Source: Whitmania pigra
Lineage: Eukaryota > Annelida > Clitellata > Hirudinida > Haemopidae
Direction of reading: 5' to 3'
Assembly (NCBI GenBank): GCA_021613335.1
Contig: JAJTWR010000299.1
Coordinates: forward strand, 3,569,501 to 3,633,500
Length of the DNA stretch: 64,000 nt
Shown here: positions 12,910 through 26,000 of the stretch, one piece after another
Layout of the letters: the number at the start of each line of letters is the position of its first letter
How positions within the stretch are numbered: the first letter of the stretch is position 1
Position numbers and translations under genes: made by a program
Notes under the pieces: generated by a model
Seen by the model: the letters and a program-made list of their open reading frames with translations, nothing else
Told to the model about the DNA's origin: nothing
The model's database searches: none

Positions 12910-15900
12910 TCAATATTGAGATAGTCCAACACCCTGAGACAGAGGATGATGATAGCCATGGTCCCCCTGGTAAGTAGAGTCTTGAGATAGTAAGGGATCC
13001 ATCTGGGACTTGTACTCATCAGGAGCAAGACTATCCTGTAATAACAAAGCAGGAATGTTAATGAAGTTATAGCTAGAATGAGAAAATTTGGTCACTCAAG
13101 ATATGACCTGAGACAAGTCTGGTGGCTGAGAGAACAAAGATCCTCCTTGTTGGCTTAGCATGAAGGACTGGCTCATGCCCATTGGTTGTGTTAGGCATTG
13201 AGTAAAAAACTGTGATTCTGAAGCTGAGTGCCCATCCTTTGAGAGAGAAAATAACAACAAATATATATTGCATAATATAACAAGTGCAACAAGAAAAAAA
13301 TTGAAAAGATATCAATTACCTGTGTTCCATATGTTTGGGAGGTCTGAGAGCGGTTGCTGTACCTAGGTGGCTTGTTCTTTGATTGACTTTGCCTGCCACC
13401 AACCATTGGAGGGAACCTCCCAGATCCGGGCGGCACGCCCATGAAGGGGGGTGCAAACATATTCATAATGTAGGGAATCGGTACGGGCAGGTTCAAATTA
13501 CTGTTAATCAATCTGTTGGCTCCTATGAATCCCATCTGGTCATGTCTCACATAACTGTCTGGATTAACTCTGGTCCCTGTTGATCACATCACTTGTATAC
13601 ATTAATGAAACAATTATTACAAAAATTAATATCCAAACCTGCACTTTGGTTAAATCTGTCATAGGCTCCACCAGGAATAAGGACCTCTCTGGCATCAAAC
13701 ATTGCAGTGCTCATAAACCTGCCACCCTATACAATGCAAATTTTTTAATGATTTCCATAACTGCATGACATATAAACATTAATAAAATTACTAACAGGAT
13801 TGTAAGCATTGACAAGCTTCTTAGGTTTGCTGAATTGAATCATGCTTTCCTTTAAGTTATTCAGAGGACCTTCCACAAGAACATGCTGCTCTTTGTAGTA
13901 ATTCAGCAGGTGATTCCACAACACTTGCTAAGATTTAAAATAAAAAGAACATGTAGTATGCACAAAACATTGGGATTGTATGTTGCAACAAACCTTAGAC
14001 AGTACTTTAGGATTGCCCACAATTATTATTCCAAATCTGAAAAATTAAATCAGTAAATGTCAATAAACTATATAGCATACAGGTAAAAGAAAATAGAATC
14101 TCATTGTTATTTTAAATGTTTTGCTTCCTTGAGATGATTCTGGCTAAATATCCACACGGTTATATTCACAGTAAAACTATATTATCATCAATATACATCT
14201 TTACACTATCTGATATCAATAGGTAGAATGCAACAAGTACTAAAATAGGATAAAGTTAAGTCTTACTTTGCTCTCGTGAGTGCCACATTCAATCTCCTAG
14301 GGTCGTTGAGAAATCCTATTCCCTGATGCTCATTGGCTCGAACGCAAGACAGCACGATATAATCTTTCTCACGTCCCTGAAAGGCATCTACACTGGCCAC
14401 TTCTATCTCCTGTAATTTTGAAAATTATTAAACATGAAATTCTTCACGTAATCTGCACATTTTCTTAAGCCAAACTACTTGATAAAGCTTTCCATGGAAT
14501 GATCCACTGATCTGCATGCACTGCACAAGGTAAGCTCTCTGTCCCTCATAGGGAGTGATGATTCCTATCTGATCAGGTTTTACCCCAGCCTTTATGAATT
14601 TCGTTACTATCTTTTCTACATTGGCTGCTTCAGTTCTAAAGACCAATAAGAAAATATAGATAACTACCCACAGCATTGATACAATTAGCCTCACCTGTTC
14701 AAATAGGATGTCCCTGAACTTGATATTTCTTCTTGGCCAGTGGTAACATAGAAAAACATGGGTTTGTCTGGTTGTGGCCAAGGAAAGTCTAAGTTCTTCT
14801 TGGTTCTTTCAGCTTAAAAATAATTCAAACAATTAATCTGACATCTACAAGAAACAAAATTATAAACGCTTACTCGTAGTAACACCATTTTGCAGGGATC
14901 CTTCATAGAATAAATTTGAAGGGAAAGCACTCAGTGCTGGGTGCATCCTGTATTGCACTTGCAGCCTATTTGGGCGAATCCCAAGAATAACCAGCCTTTC
15001 AAACAGAGATTGCGAGAATCCTGCCTTAGCTGCTTTCTTGCACATCACCACAGGTCCAAGTTGGCAATGATCTCCAACCAAGACTAACTGTCTGCAGCCC
15101 ATGACAACTGGGATCATGCATTCTGGTTCTGTTGCTTGTGTGCTTTCATCAATGAGAACAGACCTGAACTGCATTTTAGCAAGTCTGGGATCACCAGCAC
15201 CAACACAAGTACAACAAATGACATCTGCATTCTGCACGAAGTTAACTTGTCAGATAAAAACTCAAAATGAATCATAAGTTTTACTAAATCTACCTGAAGC
15301 AAATCCCTTTCACACTGTCTCTTCAGGGTTCTGTATCTTTTTTCATCAGAAGATGATAACTCCCCTGTTTCATCTTTTAGTTGTTGCAATTTCTGAAGCT
15401 CTGTCATGCTATAGGAATAATTAATGTTAGTGTCCAGAAGTTCTTAAAATAAAAATTATCAATTACTTGTCCATGTTTCTTATTTGATTGTGGAGAGCCA
15501 AAAACGAGACAGGAGAATCAATTGCTTCCCTACTCTTTGCACAAAGTCTCACAACTTTAAGTCCCGTCTTGTGCAGCTTCTCGGCCAACTGATCGACTGC
15601 TATGTTCGAAGGAGCACAAACTAAAACTGCCGAGCCACTCTGCTTCACGAGATGGTACACCACCGTCGCAGACGTTACAGTCTTTCCAGTACCCGGAGGA
15701 CCCTTTAATGAATAAAGCCATCCTTGAAAATATGGTAATGAAGCAAATTTAGAGGCAATTCACGTCAAACCTGAATCAGACTAAGAGGATGCTGCAGGAC
15801 TGTTTTCACTGCATAAACTTGAGAATGGTTGAGTTCAGGAAGTCCAGGTGCACTGAATCTTTTCGGAAGCTGACACTTGATGGGCACGTCTTCCACTTCA

Positions 15901-18067
15901 TGGCCCAGCAACTTGTGGAACAAATAACTTGACACTGACATTTCATCAACTGCAAATGTCTTCATTGCTGCTTGCATTCTGCATACAAAATTCATAATTC
16001 AAGAGTCGCAGACATTTATATAAACACAAACCGATAAAGAAAAGACAAATTAGAGGTGGCACGGGCTGCACATACACAAGGAAACCACATAACAAAATAT
16101 TTTAACCTGTCAAAGGATGTGGACTTCCAGACAAAATCAACAACAAAGTTATGTGTGCAGTCAATTGGTACTCCTGCATTGCTTTTCAACTCCACAGCAA
16201 CTTCATCACCAAAATCTAGAAATAAAACAAAAACAATTATAAGCAACAGAACATCAAACATGTCACTTAGACATCTTAGAATAAAGAAAAGTGTTACTGT
16301 CAGCAATCTTTATGACATGTCCAACTCCAGACCAGGGCTTGTGAAGTTCACCAACATATCTCAGTCTCAATTCATCTCCTTGCATAAGCTTCATATCTAA
16401 GCCATTATAAGCTACATTAATTCGTATTAAGTTTAATCACACAGCACAACATTCAAATTAATAGTTTATTCCACTTCATTATACCTTCATTAGCCTTGAC
16501 AAAATGAAAGTAAGCAATCCTTTTCTTGTTCAGGCCTACATCCCACCTGATGACAATGTTATCTTGAGTCTGAGACTCCTTCAACTTTTTGTCATAGTCA
16601 GCTTCCAACTTTACCAGAGGTCCAAAAACATTTTGATATTGATATGCATCTTCATATCTTAAAAAAGATTTGCATCAACTAAACATTACAGTCAATAGAT
16701 TCATTGATTTAATGGTTTTCTACCTCATCATAATTGATTGTGGCTCCTCATCAATCCCAGGTTTTTCAAGGTCTTCCAGTCTTGCATCAGGATTGTCCTA
16801 AATATTTAAACAATATACACTTATAGGCACCATTCAAGCTTTAACATAACTTTCCACAACCTTCCACAGCTCCTCCAACTTGTTAATTTGCTGTGCAGAA
16901 ATTTGACGAGTCCTAAGCTGTTCATCCTCACTAGGAACCTTCACCAGCCATGATAAGAATTGCCTGTCTTGAATAAGAGGCTGCCACAATGAAGGATCCC
17001 TGAAAAATGTCCATTTTGGACTTTAGTCAATGCAATGTTGCCAACTATGCAAAAATGTACCAATTCATGTCCTTTAAATTTGTAGAAGAAGCACATGGCT
17101 GTCTGCACAGGAGGACAACTACAGAATCACACTTAGCAGGTATGAACCCAAGCAAGAAGATGTTCTTGCAACCACAATTGTAGCACTCTAAAATGGTTTC
17201 TCCTAGAGGTCCATCCTTATGTAAACTGACTTCTTTGGCTTTAGCTCTCACCAAATGATTCACAATGTGGCTGAACAAAATTCACAAATCATGATGAAAA
17301 ATCTTCATATTGATATCAAATTACTCCTACCTTCCTGATGTATTTCCTCTGCCATTACAGAACCACTTCTTTGTCGAATTACACATGACAACACAGGCCG
17401 GATCGTGTATTCCACAATACCTGAAATTTATGACATTTGTCTCAAAGGAAATTCGACATAAATTCAAGACATTAACACTTACGCGCAGGCATGCCTTGGT
17501 AGATCTTTTATGCAAAACTGATCATCTTCATCCTCTTCAAATGTTAGCTCTGCCACACCTTGAGTGGCAGTCTTGACATTGCTATCCAAACCATTCAACA
17601 ATGAGTCTGTCTTCTAAATTCAGTTAACGCATGACAAATTACAACAAATGTTAAACTTTAAATTATGGAATAAATAACAGCAAATGAAATTAAAACGTAA
17701 ATATAAGCCTATTGATACAAAAAATTGTCCTCAATAAAGTAAGCTCTAAGTGGAGATAGCCACTAATATAATCCCAAGGGCGCTCATGGCTCCTCAGCTA
17801 GACACACACGTTATAATTGCCAAATACTTAACACGTTTTACACGAAATTATGACAACATTAACAAAATGGGTCAATGCTGTTCCAGCTCAATGGCAAAAA
17901 ACAATTCGAATAACCTGAGTAACATTGTGCTCATCAAACTGGGAATTTTGAGTTTGTGATGGAAGGGTAAACTCGCTAAAGCCAAACTCAACATCTTGGG
18001 TATTAGCACAGACTGGGTCGTCTTCAGTATCCAAGAAAGTTAAGGGCTGTGAGCTGAATGCATCCAT
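12910..18067 (-). CDS. UPF1: UPF1/RENT1, RNA helicase of nonsense-mediated decay
   Basis: SF1 RNA-dependent ATPase that, after phosphorylation by SMG1, triggers decay of mRNAs with premature stops. At least 18 exons; the first three are 17915-18067, 17483-17613 and 17331-17420. The N-terminus [17 protein letters not shown] matches animal UPF1. The Cys/His-rich UPF2-binding domain follows ([36 protein letters not shown]), then the 1B insert and the helicase core: GPPGTGKT (Walker A, codons near 15663-15703), [11 protein letters not shown] (motif II), [29 protein letters not shown] and NVALTRAK. The C-terminal tail has nine SQ pairs (among them PPDLSQ, PLLSQDS, LSQY at the end), the SMG1 phosphorylation type. 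The gene looks complete and undamaged. Confidence 0.96.
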
Positions 18068-20028
18068 TAGTAGAACGTTTTAGCGCTACTGAGACCTGGA
18101 AGACCACTCGGACAAAAATATTACAGCAAAACTTCCGCAAACAAAGACATAAAATATTTTCATTTACTATAGAATCACTTATTTAAAACTTTATATTATA
18201 AAATAACTGAAATGAAAATTATTATTTTAAAGCAAAATTAAAAACTGTTTTGTTCTACATTATTACATGGTTAATTCTCTAACAAAGTTTAGATTTTATT
18301 CCATCGGTGAAGTAACATGGATGAAGGTTCCAAAGGCCGACGACCTGTTGGTGAGTTTCCAGGATTATTTTGATGAACAGAGTTTACTGCGACATTTTAG
18401 CTTTGCTCAGGGTAGCAAATCTCACCTCACGAGGCGCTGATCTTTTTTCTTTGCTTTCTCGAAGCAACCCTCATTCCACGGGAGCAATTCCATCATTTTA
18501 AAAATTAAATATTTATTTTTAAAAAGATTTAGCAAGAGTTGTTGGGGGACAGATCATATATACCAAAAACGCCGAGTTGGATCGTATTAAGTTTTTGGTT
18601 AAGGGACACAAACAATCAGAGACGTCATTTTAGCTTTACCCAGGGCGGAAAACCTTAGACAACTTAATGAGTCGACCTTTTTATTGTTCCTCACCAAAAT
18701 ATCTGGGGATTTTAAAGCAATGCTAAGGTCAAGCGAGACAAAGAAAAGTTCGTCTCGCTAATCTCGATTTAAGTATATTCTACCCATTTCATTATAAATG
18801 TGTTATATGAAAAATCAATGTAAATATACTTCATTCATTAAGGCAATTTGATTTATAGCAGCAGAGGCGCTTCTTGTTAGCCAAGATTTGTAAAGCGCTC
18901 CATCAAGGGGCTCCTAAAAGTGTTGGAAGTATTTAGAACACGACCCATTAAGACTGTCGCTGCTATCGCTTTACGCGGGAACGCAACCCATTCATCTAAT
19001 TTTATTTTGGAGCCTGCCTGCTAAACCAAAGATTAGAAAAATTCAACTCTTTTGAGTCTGGACTAAAAACCCTAAGACCAATAATTTCTCTCAACCTCTC
19101 ATTCCGCGGGCGCACTCCAGTTTTAGACCACTAGTTAATGTCGAAACATAATGGAGACTTCAGATGCTCCTCTCATCACTGCACCCACCCAATACTCTTA
19201 TTCTGACACCCACTCTTCCCCTAAAATATTATCGAAAGGCATTCGGTAAGACCCACACATTCACGGCACGCAGTCCCATCACATTCCAATGTGTAAGAGA
19301 TTGGCTCATTTGTCTTATCAAAAATGTTTATTGCCTCCATCATCCATCTATTCCATACACTTTTCTTACTCATTTTTCTAAACTTCAATCTCTGGAAGTC
19401 ACACATGAATTCACCTATATTTTCATTTAGATGTTGGAGTGAATGCAAGTTAGGATAAGATTCAGTTTTTTTAATGATAATGATATACTGAGTTAGTTGT
19501 GTTCTTTAGCACATCTCATGTGATGTTGATAATAGCCAAACTTTTATCATTAAGATTTTGTTGTAAAAACCAAGGTGTGCAGAATAAAAATGTGTTAATA
19601 TTTTTAAAATAAAAATAAAGTAGCACGTTGTGCATTTTTTATCTCATGCCTCCTGAGCCTGACAGCAATGCATACCTCTGAACAGAAGCTGATTCCATGA
19701 TAGCTCTTAAAAATAAAACTGTTATAAAATGAATGACTTTACCCTTATAGGGAAAATGATACTTATCAAATATTGGTGGTAGTAAAAATGGTGAAAATTA
19801 AATCTGCAGTGTTTGCAATGCTAAAAATTTGAGTCCAGCTTTTAGTTTGAATATATAAAGCATAAAAATACCAAACAATTAGTAATGAAATGTTTTAGAG
19901 ATGTAAAATAAATAGCAAAATTGAGAAAAGCAGCATGAGACACTTGAATAACTGCCTAAATGCTGAAAAAACAATTTTAAACTTCTTTCTTGAGGAAGCA
20001 CATGCTTAACAGGCCCAGATCTTGACGA
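18068..20028. repeat. Repeat-rich intergenic region
   Basis: No gene is supported. Two diverged copies of one motif occur at about 18390-18490 and 18620-18720 (CATTTTAGCTTT followed by a C/G-rich CAGGG word, then CCTCACC some 50-60 bases on), with a third at about 52945-53075. A second pair of similar lines lies at 18469-18495 and 19095-19120 (CTCATTCC.CGGG.GCA). The ATG at 18317 followed by a GTGAGT donor could be a first exon, but no continuing exon is seen. A part from 19140 to 19440 is less AT-rich and may be an old transposon. Confidence 0.4.
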
Positions 20029-23000
20029 TTACTTGTCAGAAGGTTTGTTAGGAGAGGAACTCATGTCCCAACCATTATTTATGTTTGATCCTGTGCTGGT
20101 GGGGTTCCAAATGCTTCCATTGTTCTCGAGAGTGTTGAACGGATCGAAGATAGCATACGAATCATTATCCTGAGAGCCCAGCTTGAGAGGCTCAGATCTC
20201 CAAAGCGAGGATGGAGAGATCCAGGTGCTTTCCTCAGGAGGCTTATAGTTTGACCAAGGAGATGGTCCAAACATATCATACCTGGGTGTTAGTGGAGACA
20301 TACAACCAATTCCATTAGACAAGCATGACTGGGAGGACCAGTAACCAGAATAATCATTCCAAGGTTGTTGAGTGGGAGTTGCACTTTTTCCTATTCCTGA
20401 CCATTCTAAAATAACAAACAGTCTCAAAGATAACAAATAGATTAATTAAAAATTAATAATCAAATTAATCTTAGTTACTTCCCCAAGTTTCTTGGGAGAA
20501 TAATTAACTGGTTTTGTTTTACTTTTACTAACCTGATATTAGCATCTTCTTCTGGTATTCCAACAATCTCTTACGTCTTTCAGCCAGCAAGGTTTGCATC
20601 ATAGCATCATGCTTTTCTATGGGTGGTTTGAAACTATTGATGGGCTCCAAATAATCTAAGATCAAAATAGCCAATGTCATTTATAAACAACAATATTTCC
20701 TTCTGGTAAGTTCTTAATATAATATTTAAAAAACTTTAAATGTTTTGAAAAAAATTTAACCATTATGAATGAGTTCCTTTGAGTCAGAAGCAGCCTTGAA
20801 ATCTGGCCTTGAGGCACTGCTATTGTTAAGAAGGTGAGTGTTGGTTAAGAATGGATCTGGTGCAATGTTTTGGATCGAACTCGTAGAAGAGCCCTTGAAT
20901 GTTGAATTGATATCACTGTTCGTTGAAGGGGAATCAGCCTGAGTCCAAGGTCGACGAATAGTGGCCCCAACTGCTGCCACGGGTCGACCTCCAAAATTTG
21001 AGAGCGAGGACACGGGCAGAGGAGCTGCAATCATTTATTTCTTCAAATGAACCATGTTTTTACAATATCTTTGCAGCTAATTATAAAGTTCCTAAAGAGT
21101 TACTGTTTGTTGACTTTGTTGCCATTTTTTAACTAAATAAAAGTCTGTGATTGAAAGATGTCTAAAATGGTGTTAAGGAGATTATCACTATTCCATAATT
21201 ATATTTATTAGAATAAAACAATGAAACTATTTCAGACATTAATCAAATCTTTGTAAAGGCAATTAGTTCCAAAAATGTAGCTACTTTGCTGAAAATGCCT
21301 TTTTTGTACAATTAATTACATCACCCCACATTTAGATTATAAATAATCACATAATACATAATGTAATTATTTTTTTAATGTAAAAATTAATGTCATTAAT
21401 TACCGTCATGAGCAACATGGGTGGAAGTCTTGAGAGGCTTGACATTGTTGCTGGTTGTGGATGCAGAAACCTCAGGAGACTCACTCGGAAGGGGATGAGA
21501 ACATTTGCTTTGCTTGTCAGTGCTGAGTGAGGCAGTTTTTAATTTGGCAAAATTGCTTGTTTGATTTACAATATCACTGAGATCATCGCCTGTTTAAAAT
21601 TTAACATTTTATTCTTGACTTTTATGAATTGATGTAGAACCATTTAAAGAAATAATCAAACCATTAGTTGAAGGGGAGTCCCACGCAGGAGTTGGCGATT
21701 TGGATTGGGGCCTTGCATTATTTTGAGAAGATGATCCTTAAGAAGCAGAAAAGAAACATTTGCAGTTAACAATCTCAGAGCTTAACAACATTTAAATATA
21801 GACAAACCACAGTAGGGATTGTTTGATTTTCTTTTGCCTCTCAGAGGATTAGTAGATGTTTTTACTTTGCTGACTTCTGGTTTTGGCAAGGTTCTGCTTT
21901 AAAGTTATAATGTGTAATGTAGATAAATTACAACATTCCACTCTTGTCTCACTAATGTAATTGTCCGAAAATTTCTTATTTTAAAGTCTAAATGATGTGA
22001 ACGAAGAAAACTTCGTGTAAGGAACCTTATTTTTGTATTGTCTTCTGCTTCTTTACTCAACTTTCTTTTTGGAGAATGAGAAGTTGTTCTTTCTGTGTGC
22101 TCATCAGCATTGATGATATTTGCAGGAGCAGTGCTTTTTGTCACCTTAGTTTTGTCCCTCTTAGTCTGAAGATATTCAGCCAAAATATTTTTGTCATCAT
22201 TTTCCAAGCTCGACGTGTCAGTTGCTGTGGAAGATGAATCGTCGTTTTTATCTGGCAGCTTCATCTCATTTATCAGTCCTTTTCTGGCATCTTGCTTGAA
22301 AGAACGAGATCCTGTTAAAATGACAATTACAACATCCTTACTTAAAATATTCGTTCAAGAGAAACAATATTTGTGATAATATTAATAAATTGCAAGCACT
22401 ATCTTCACAAAACATCAAAACGAGTCACCTTCATTTTTGTTCTTCATAAAAACCTTATCGCCTGCATCGGCTAGGATGTCGAGAGGTTTATTAGACGACT
22501 GGAAGTTCTTCTGCCTCTTGTTTTTCCTCAGAGTCAGAATGCCTTCTGCATCAGCTCTTCGTTGGAGGAGTAGGCTGTTTCTTACTTGTGTAGGACTAAG
22601 ATCTTCTTTTTTGGGATTCTGAACCTTTTCAACATTTCTTGATTTCAGGATATTCCAGAAACAAAAAGAGAATTTGGAATTTTCAATTTTCTTTTTTGGC
22701 TCTGTGGAAGTCTTTTTGTGATTGCTTTGACTGAAGAATGAGACTTTCAGGCCCTGGTAAATATCGGAGAGAAAGGACACGAGACTGGTAGACGATTTGG
22801 AAGGCTTCTGTCCAACCAATAACCTGCTCGGACTCGGTGCCGACAAGCTGGACTGCATGGCTTTGGTATCCGACGTGGTACCCAATGTCTCTTGCGAGAG
22901 AACCTTTCTATTTATGCATTTCGGAGTTTCGTTGCTGGTGCAGAGACGGAGATCAAAGACCTTGTACCTATCGTAGTAACCTTCTAATTGTTCGCTTCTC

Positions 23001-26000
23001 AGTCGATGCAATTCATTGCTGAGTATTTGATTAGACTCATAATAGGCAGCTGTAACAATACAAATGGCCATGAACGCCATGAGGACAACGATGCAATAAA
23101 ACATCATCGGCTCCCATAGAGGACGGGGAAGAACGGAAGCACATTTTGAGATCATGTGACCGGGTATGTTGACGTGCATGATGAATTCCATCTCAGTCAT
23201 GAGATGAGTTCGCAAGATCAAAACCTGCCGAACCTTTGACATGCTGAAGTCAGGAGTGAAGCTGAAATGAGATGAAAGTATTCATAACTCGTTGAGTTTG
23301 TAACATTCTTATTAACATGCATTTAAAAGATAATATGGAGAAAAGTCAATAAAGTGCTTCAATAAGGCTGATATAAATCTTATCAAAAACAATTAAAGTG
23401 GGAAATCTCACAGGATGCTGAGTTTTTTACTCTCATTGGCTTGAAGTGTTAAAGGAGTGCAATCCAGAACTTTGAATCCATAACCCTCACAAATCCTCCC
23501 AGAAATTTCAAATGAATGAATTGTTACAGGAAGTTGTCCTAAATTATGGAGAGTAAAACTTCTCTTTATTGAAAAGTTGGGCTGGGTTCCTTTGGAGATG
23601 CCGCCTTCTGTTCGAATTTAAATCAATAATTAATTCGTTTAATAACATGAGAATGCTATCAACTTATGTCAATACATAATTTTCTTTTATAATATTAGTA
23701 AATCATCGTCCGATCTCGCCTGAAACTCACTCTCACACAGCTTCATGTGCTTGTCGGACATTTCAAAGGAGAGAGGTTTTGTTGATCCTGGCTTTCTGTT
23801 GCTGAGTCTCAAATCTCCTTTGCCACCCTGTCCTTGTACCCCTATGAGTTCAATTACAGTCAAGTTGTTCCTGTTAAATGAAGAACTAATTACTGAAATA
23901 TTTAAATAAAAACTTCTCAAAACCAGCATCCTTGTTTATTTTGCATGCCGAATCAGAAATGAATGAAGTATTAAGTAACAATGGCAAATAATGAAAGACT
24001 ATTACAATCCTAAATTGTCCTTATGACCCATAATTCATTGGTAACAATTACAAATAGTTGAGCAGAATTGTGAATCTCAAAGAATGTCGCCATTGACTTC
24101 CTTCAAAGAAATGGAGAACTCTGAGACATTTTCTTGTTTTAATTAAGCTAATTCTTGCATAAAACATTAGATTTAACCTGATGATGAAAATGGATGAATG
24201 CTTTTCCTCATCTTTAGGATGGAAAATTAGTTCAATAGAAACTCGTTTGCCTGGCTGTAGTAATATTACAGATGTGTTTGCAGATGGATAAATGCCAGAG
24301 ATGTGAGGTTCAATTGGCAAGGTCTTCATGGAATCCAAATCGAGGATGGAAGAGACGACGAACGAATTTGACGCTCCTTCTCTTGCAGATGCGTCGAACT
24401 CAAACGACTCATCGTCATCATTTTTTGTTACGAAGTTTGAGCCAATTGAAGCCATCAATTGTTGGGTATCAGGATACATGAAGTCTGGCACGATGTGCAA
24501 CAACAAGGGCAAGTTTGAGGGGTTCTCAATGGTAATCCAATCACTCTATTAAATGCAAATTTTAAATAACATCACAAACTCTAGCACCACTGCACTTGTA
24601 GTAATTTGCAACAACAAAGTCAATAAAGTCAAAAGTTGTTAATCTTTTTCTACATTTATGTAGTACTTGTGGTGGAAAAGCTAACAGTTAGGGCTAAATA
24701 GCGAGTGATTGACTTTTAATTAATATTGCACATCAAAGTTACCAGAGATAATCAAGAAGTTATTTTGAATATTTCATACCAATTTAACTAGAAATATAGT
24801 AAAATAGAAAATGAAGTACAAAGCTCACAGTCTGACTTCCAATTTGAGTGAGAGGAAAGGAGATTCTGGATTGATTGAGTAAAGTTGGCCAAGAAAGATG
24901 TGCTTGAAGATTGAAGAGAAAACCTTTAATGTAATCTGTATTCAGTTGCATTGTCATGTTGGAACTGCAAATAACAAAAAATACCCCATAGTCATTGTAA
25001 AATCAATAAGCAGCCTGAAGCAGGTGAATGATAATAATTACATTTTCTCTGAGGGTCTGAGGTTGTTGAACTTGTGTCTTGACCTCAAATAAAGTAAGAT
25101 GTCTACTTCCACGGCACTCCTATTCAACGTCAGACTGAGAAGCCACGAATGGCCAACTTAAGAGAAAATATAAGAAATCATTTATTCGATTGGCTTAGTG
25201 TTTCAAGAAATTAAGATAATATTTTATAGGTTATTACCTGAGACATCTGTAGAAAGGGCCAAATAGTAATCTTGCATGTTGCCCTGAAGAAGGTCAAAGT
25301 ATAGCTTTCCTAGCTGCATGTGAAGAAAGTATTTATTTCATTAATATATCCTGGCAAAAGATTGTACCCTATGAAAACCACTTAATTAGCTAAACATATA
25401 ACAATGACAATATACCAAAGATTCTCTGTTTGGACCGATCATTATCGAATGATGGGTCCTTGGAATGAATTTAAATCTTGGATCACTGGAGGCAAACGTG
25501 ACATCCTGAAGTCTTAAATCTCTCTGGAAACTGCTATTGACACGTAAATCTATCCACACGACTTTGCCCTTCGAATATCAAGTTTTAAACATCAAACATC
25601 ATGAAACTGGTTTTAAAGTTTCCCTTTAAACACTTTAACTTACGGGGAAGCATTTATGGAATACAAGCTTTGAAGGATCAATTAGGATGTTGCCAATAGA
25701 CGTTTGAAGGTTGAAAGTCAACATGAGCAACTACAAGTTTTAATAATGCTTAAAAATCATCTAGCAACTAAAAATCATGTCCAAAATTCGGTAAAAAATA
25801 CAAAACTACCCGACCTCGTCTTCCGTCTCCATGACAACTTCGGCTCGGTAAGAACCTTCTTGTTCTGGAGCTTTGACTTTTAGCATAAAAGCTGCCTCAT
25901 AGTAACTCCTAAGAAGAACCTGGCATGAACTCTTTCAAATGAAAATAAAAGAATTGTCAGAGTAACCAAGATAAAGAATAAAATTCAATCCGAACACACA

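Noticed and set aside
18317..18355. ATG followed by 10 codons and a GTGAGT donor (+), a possible first exon
   Set aside because: No continuing exon with any family similarity was found downstream, and the area is full of repeat relics.
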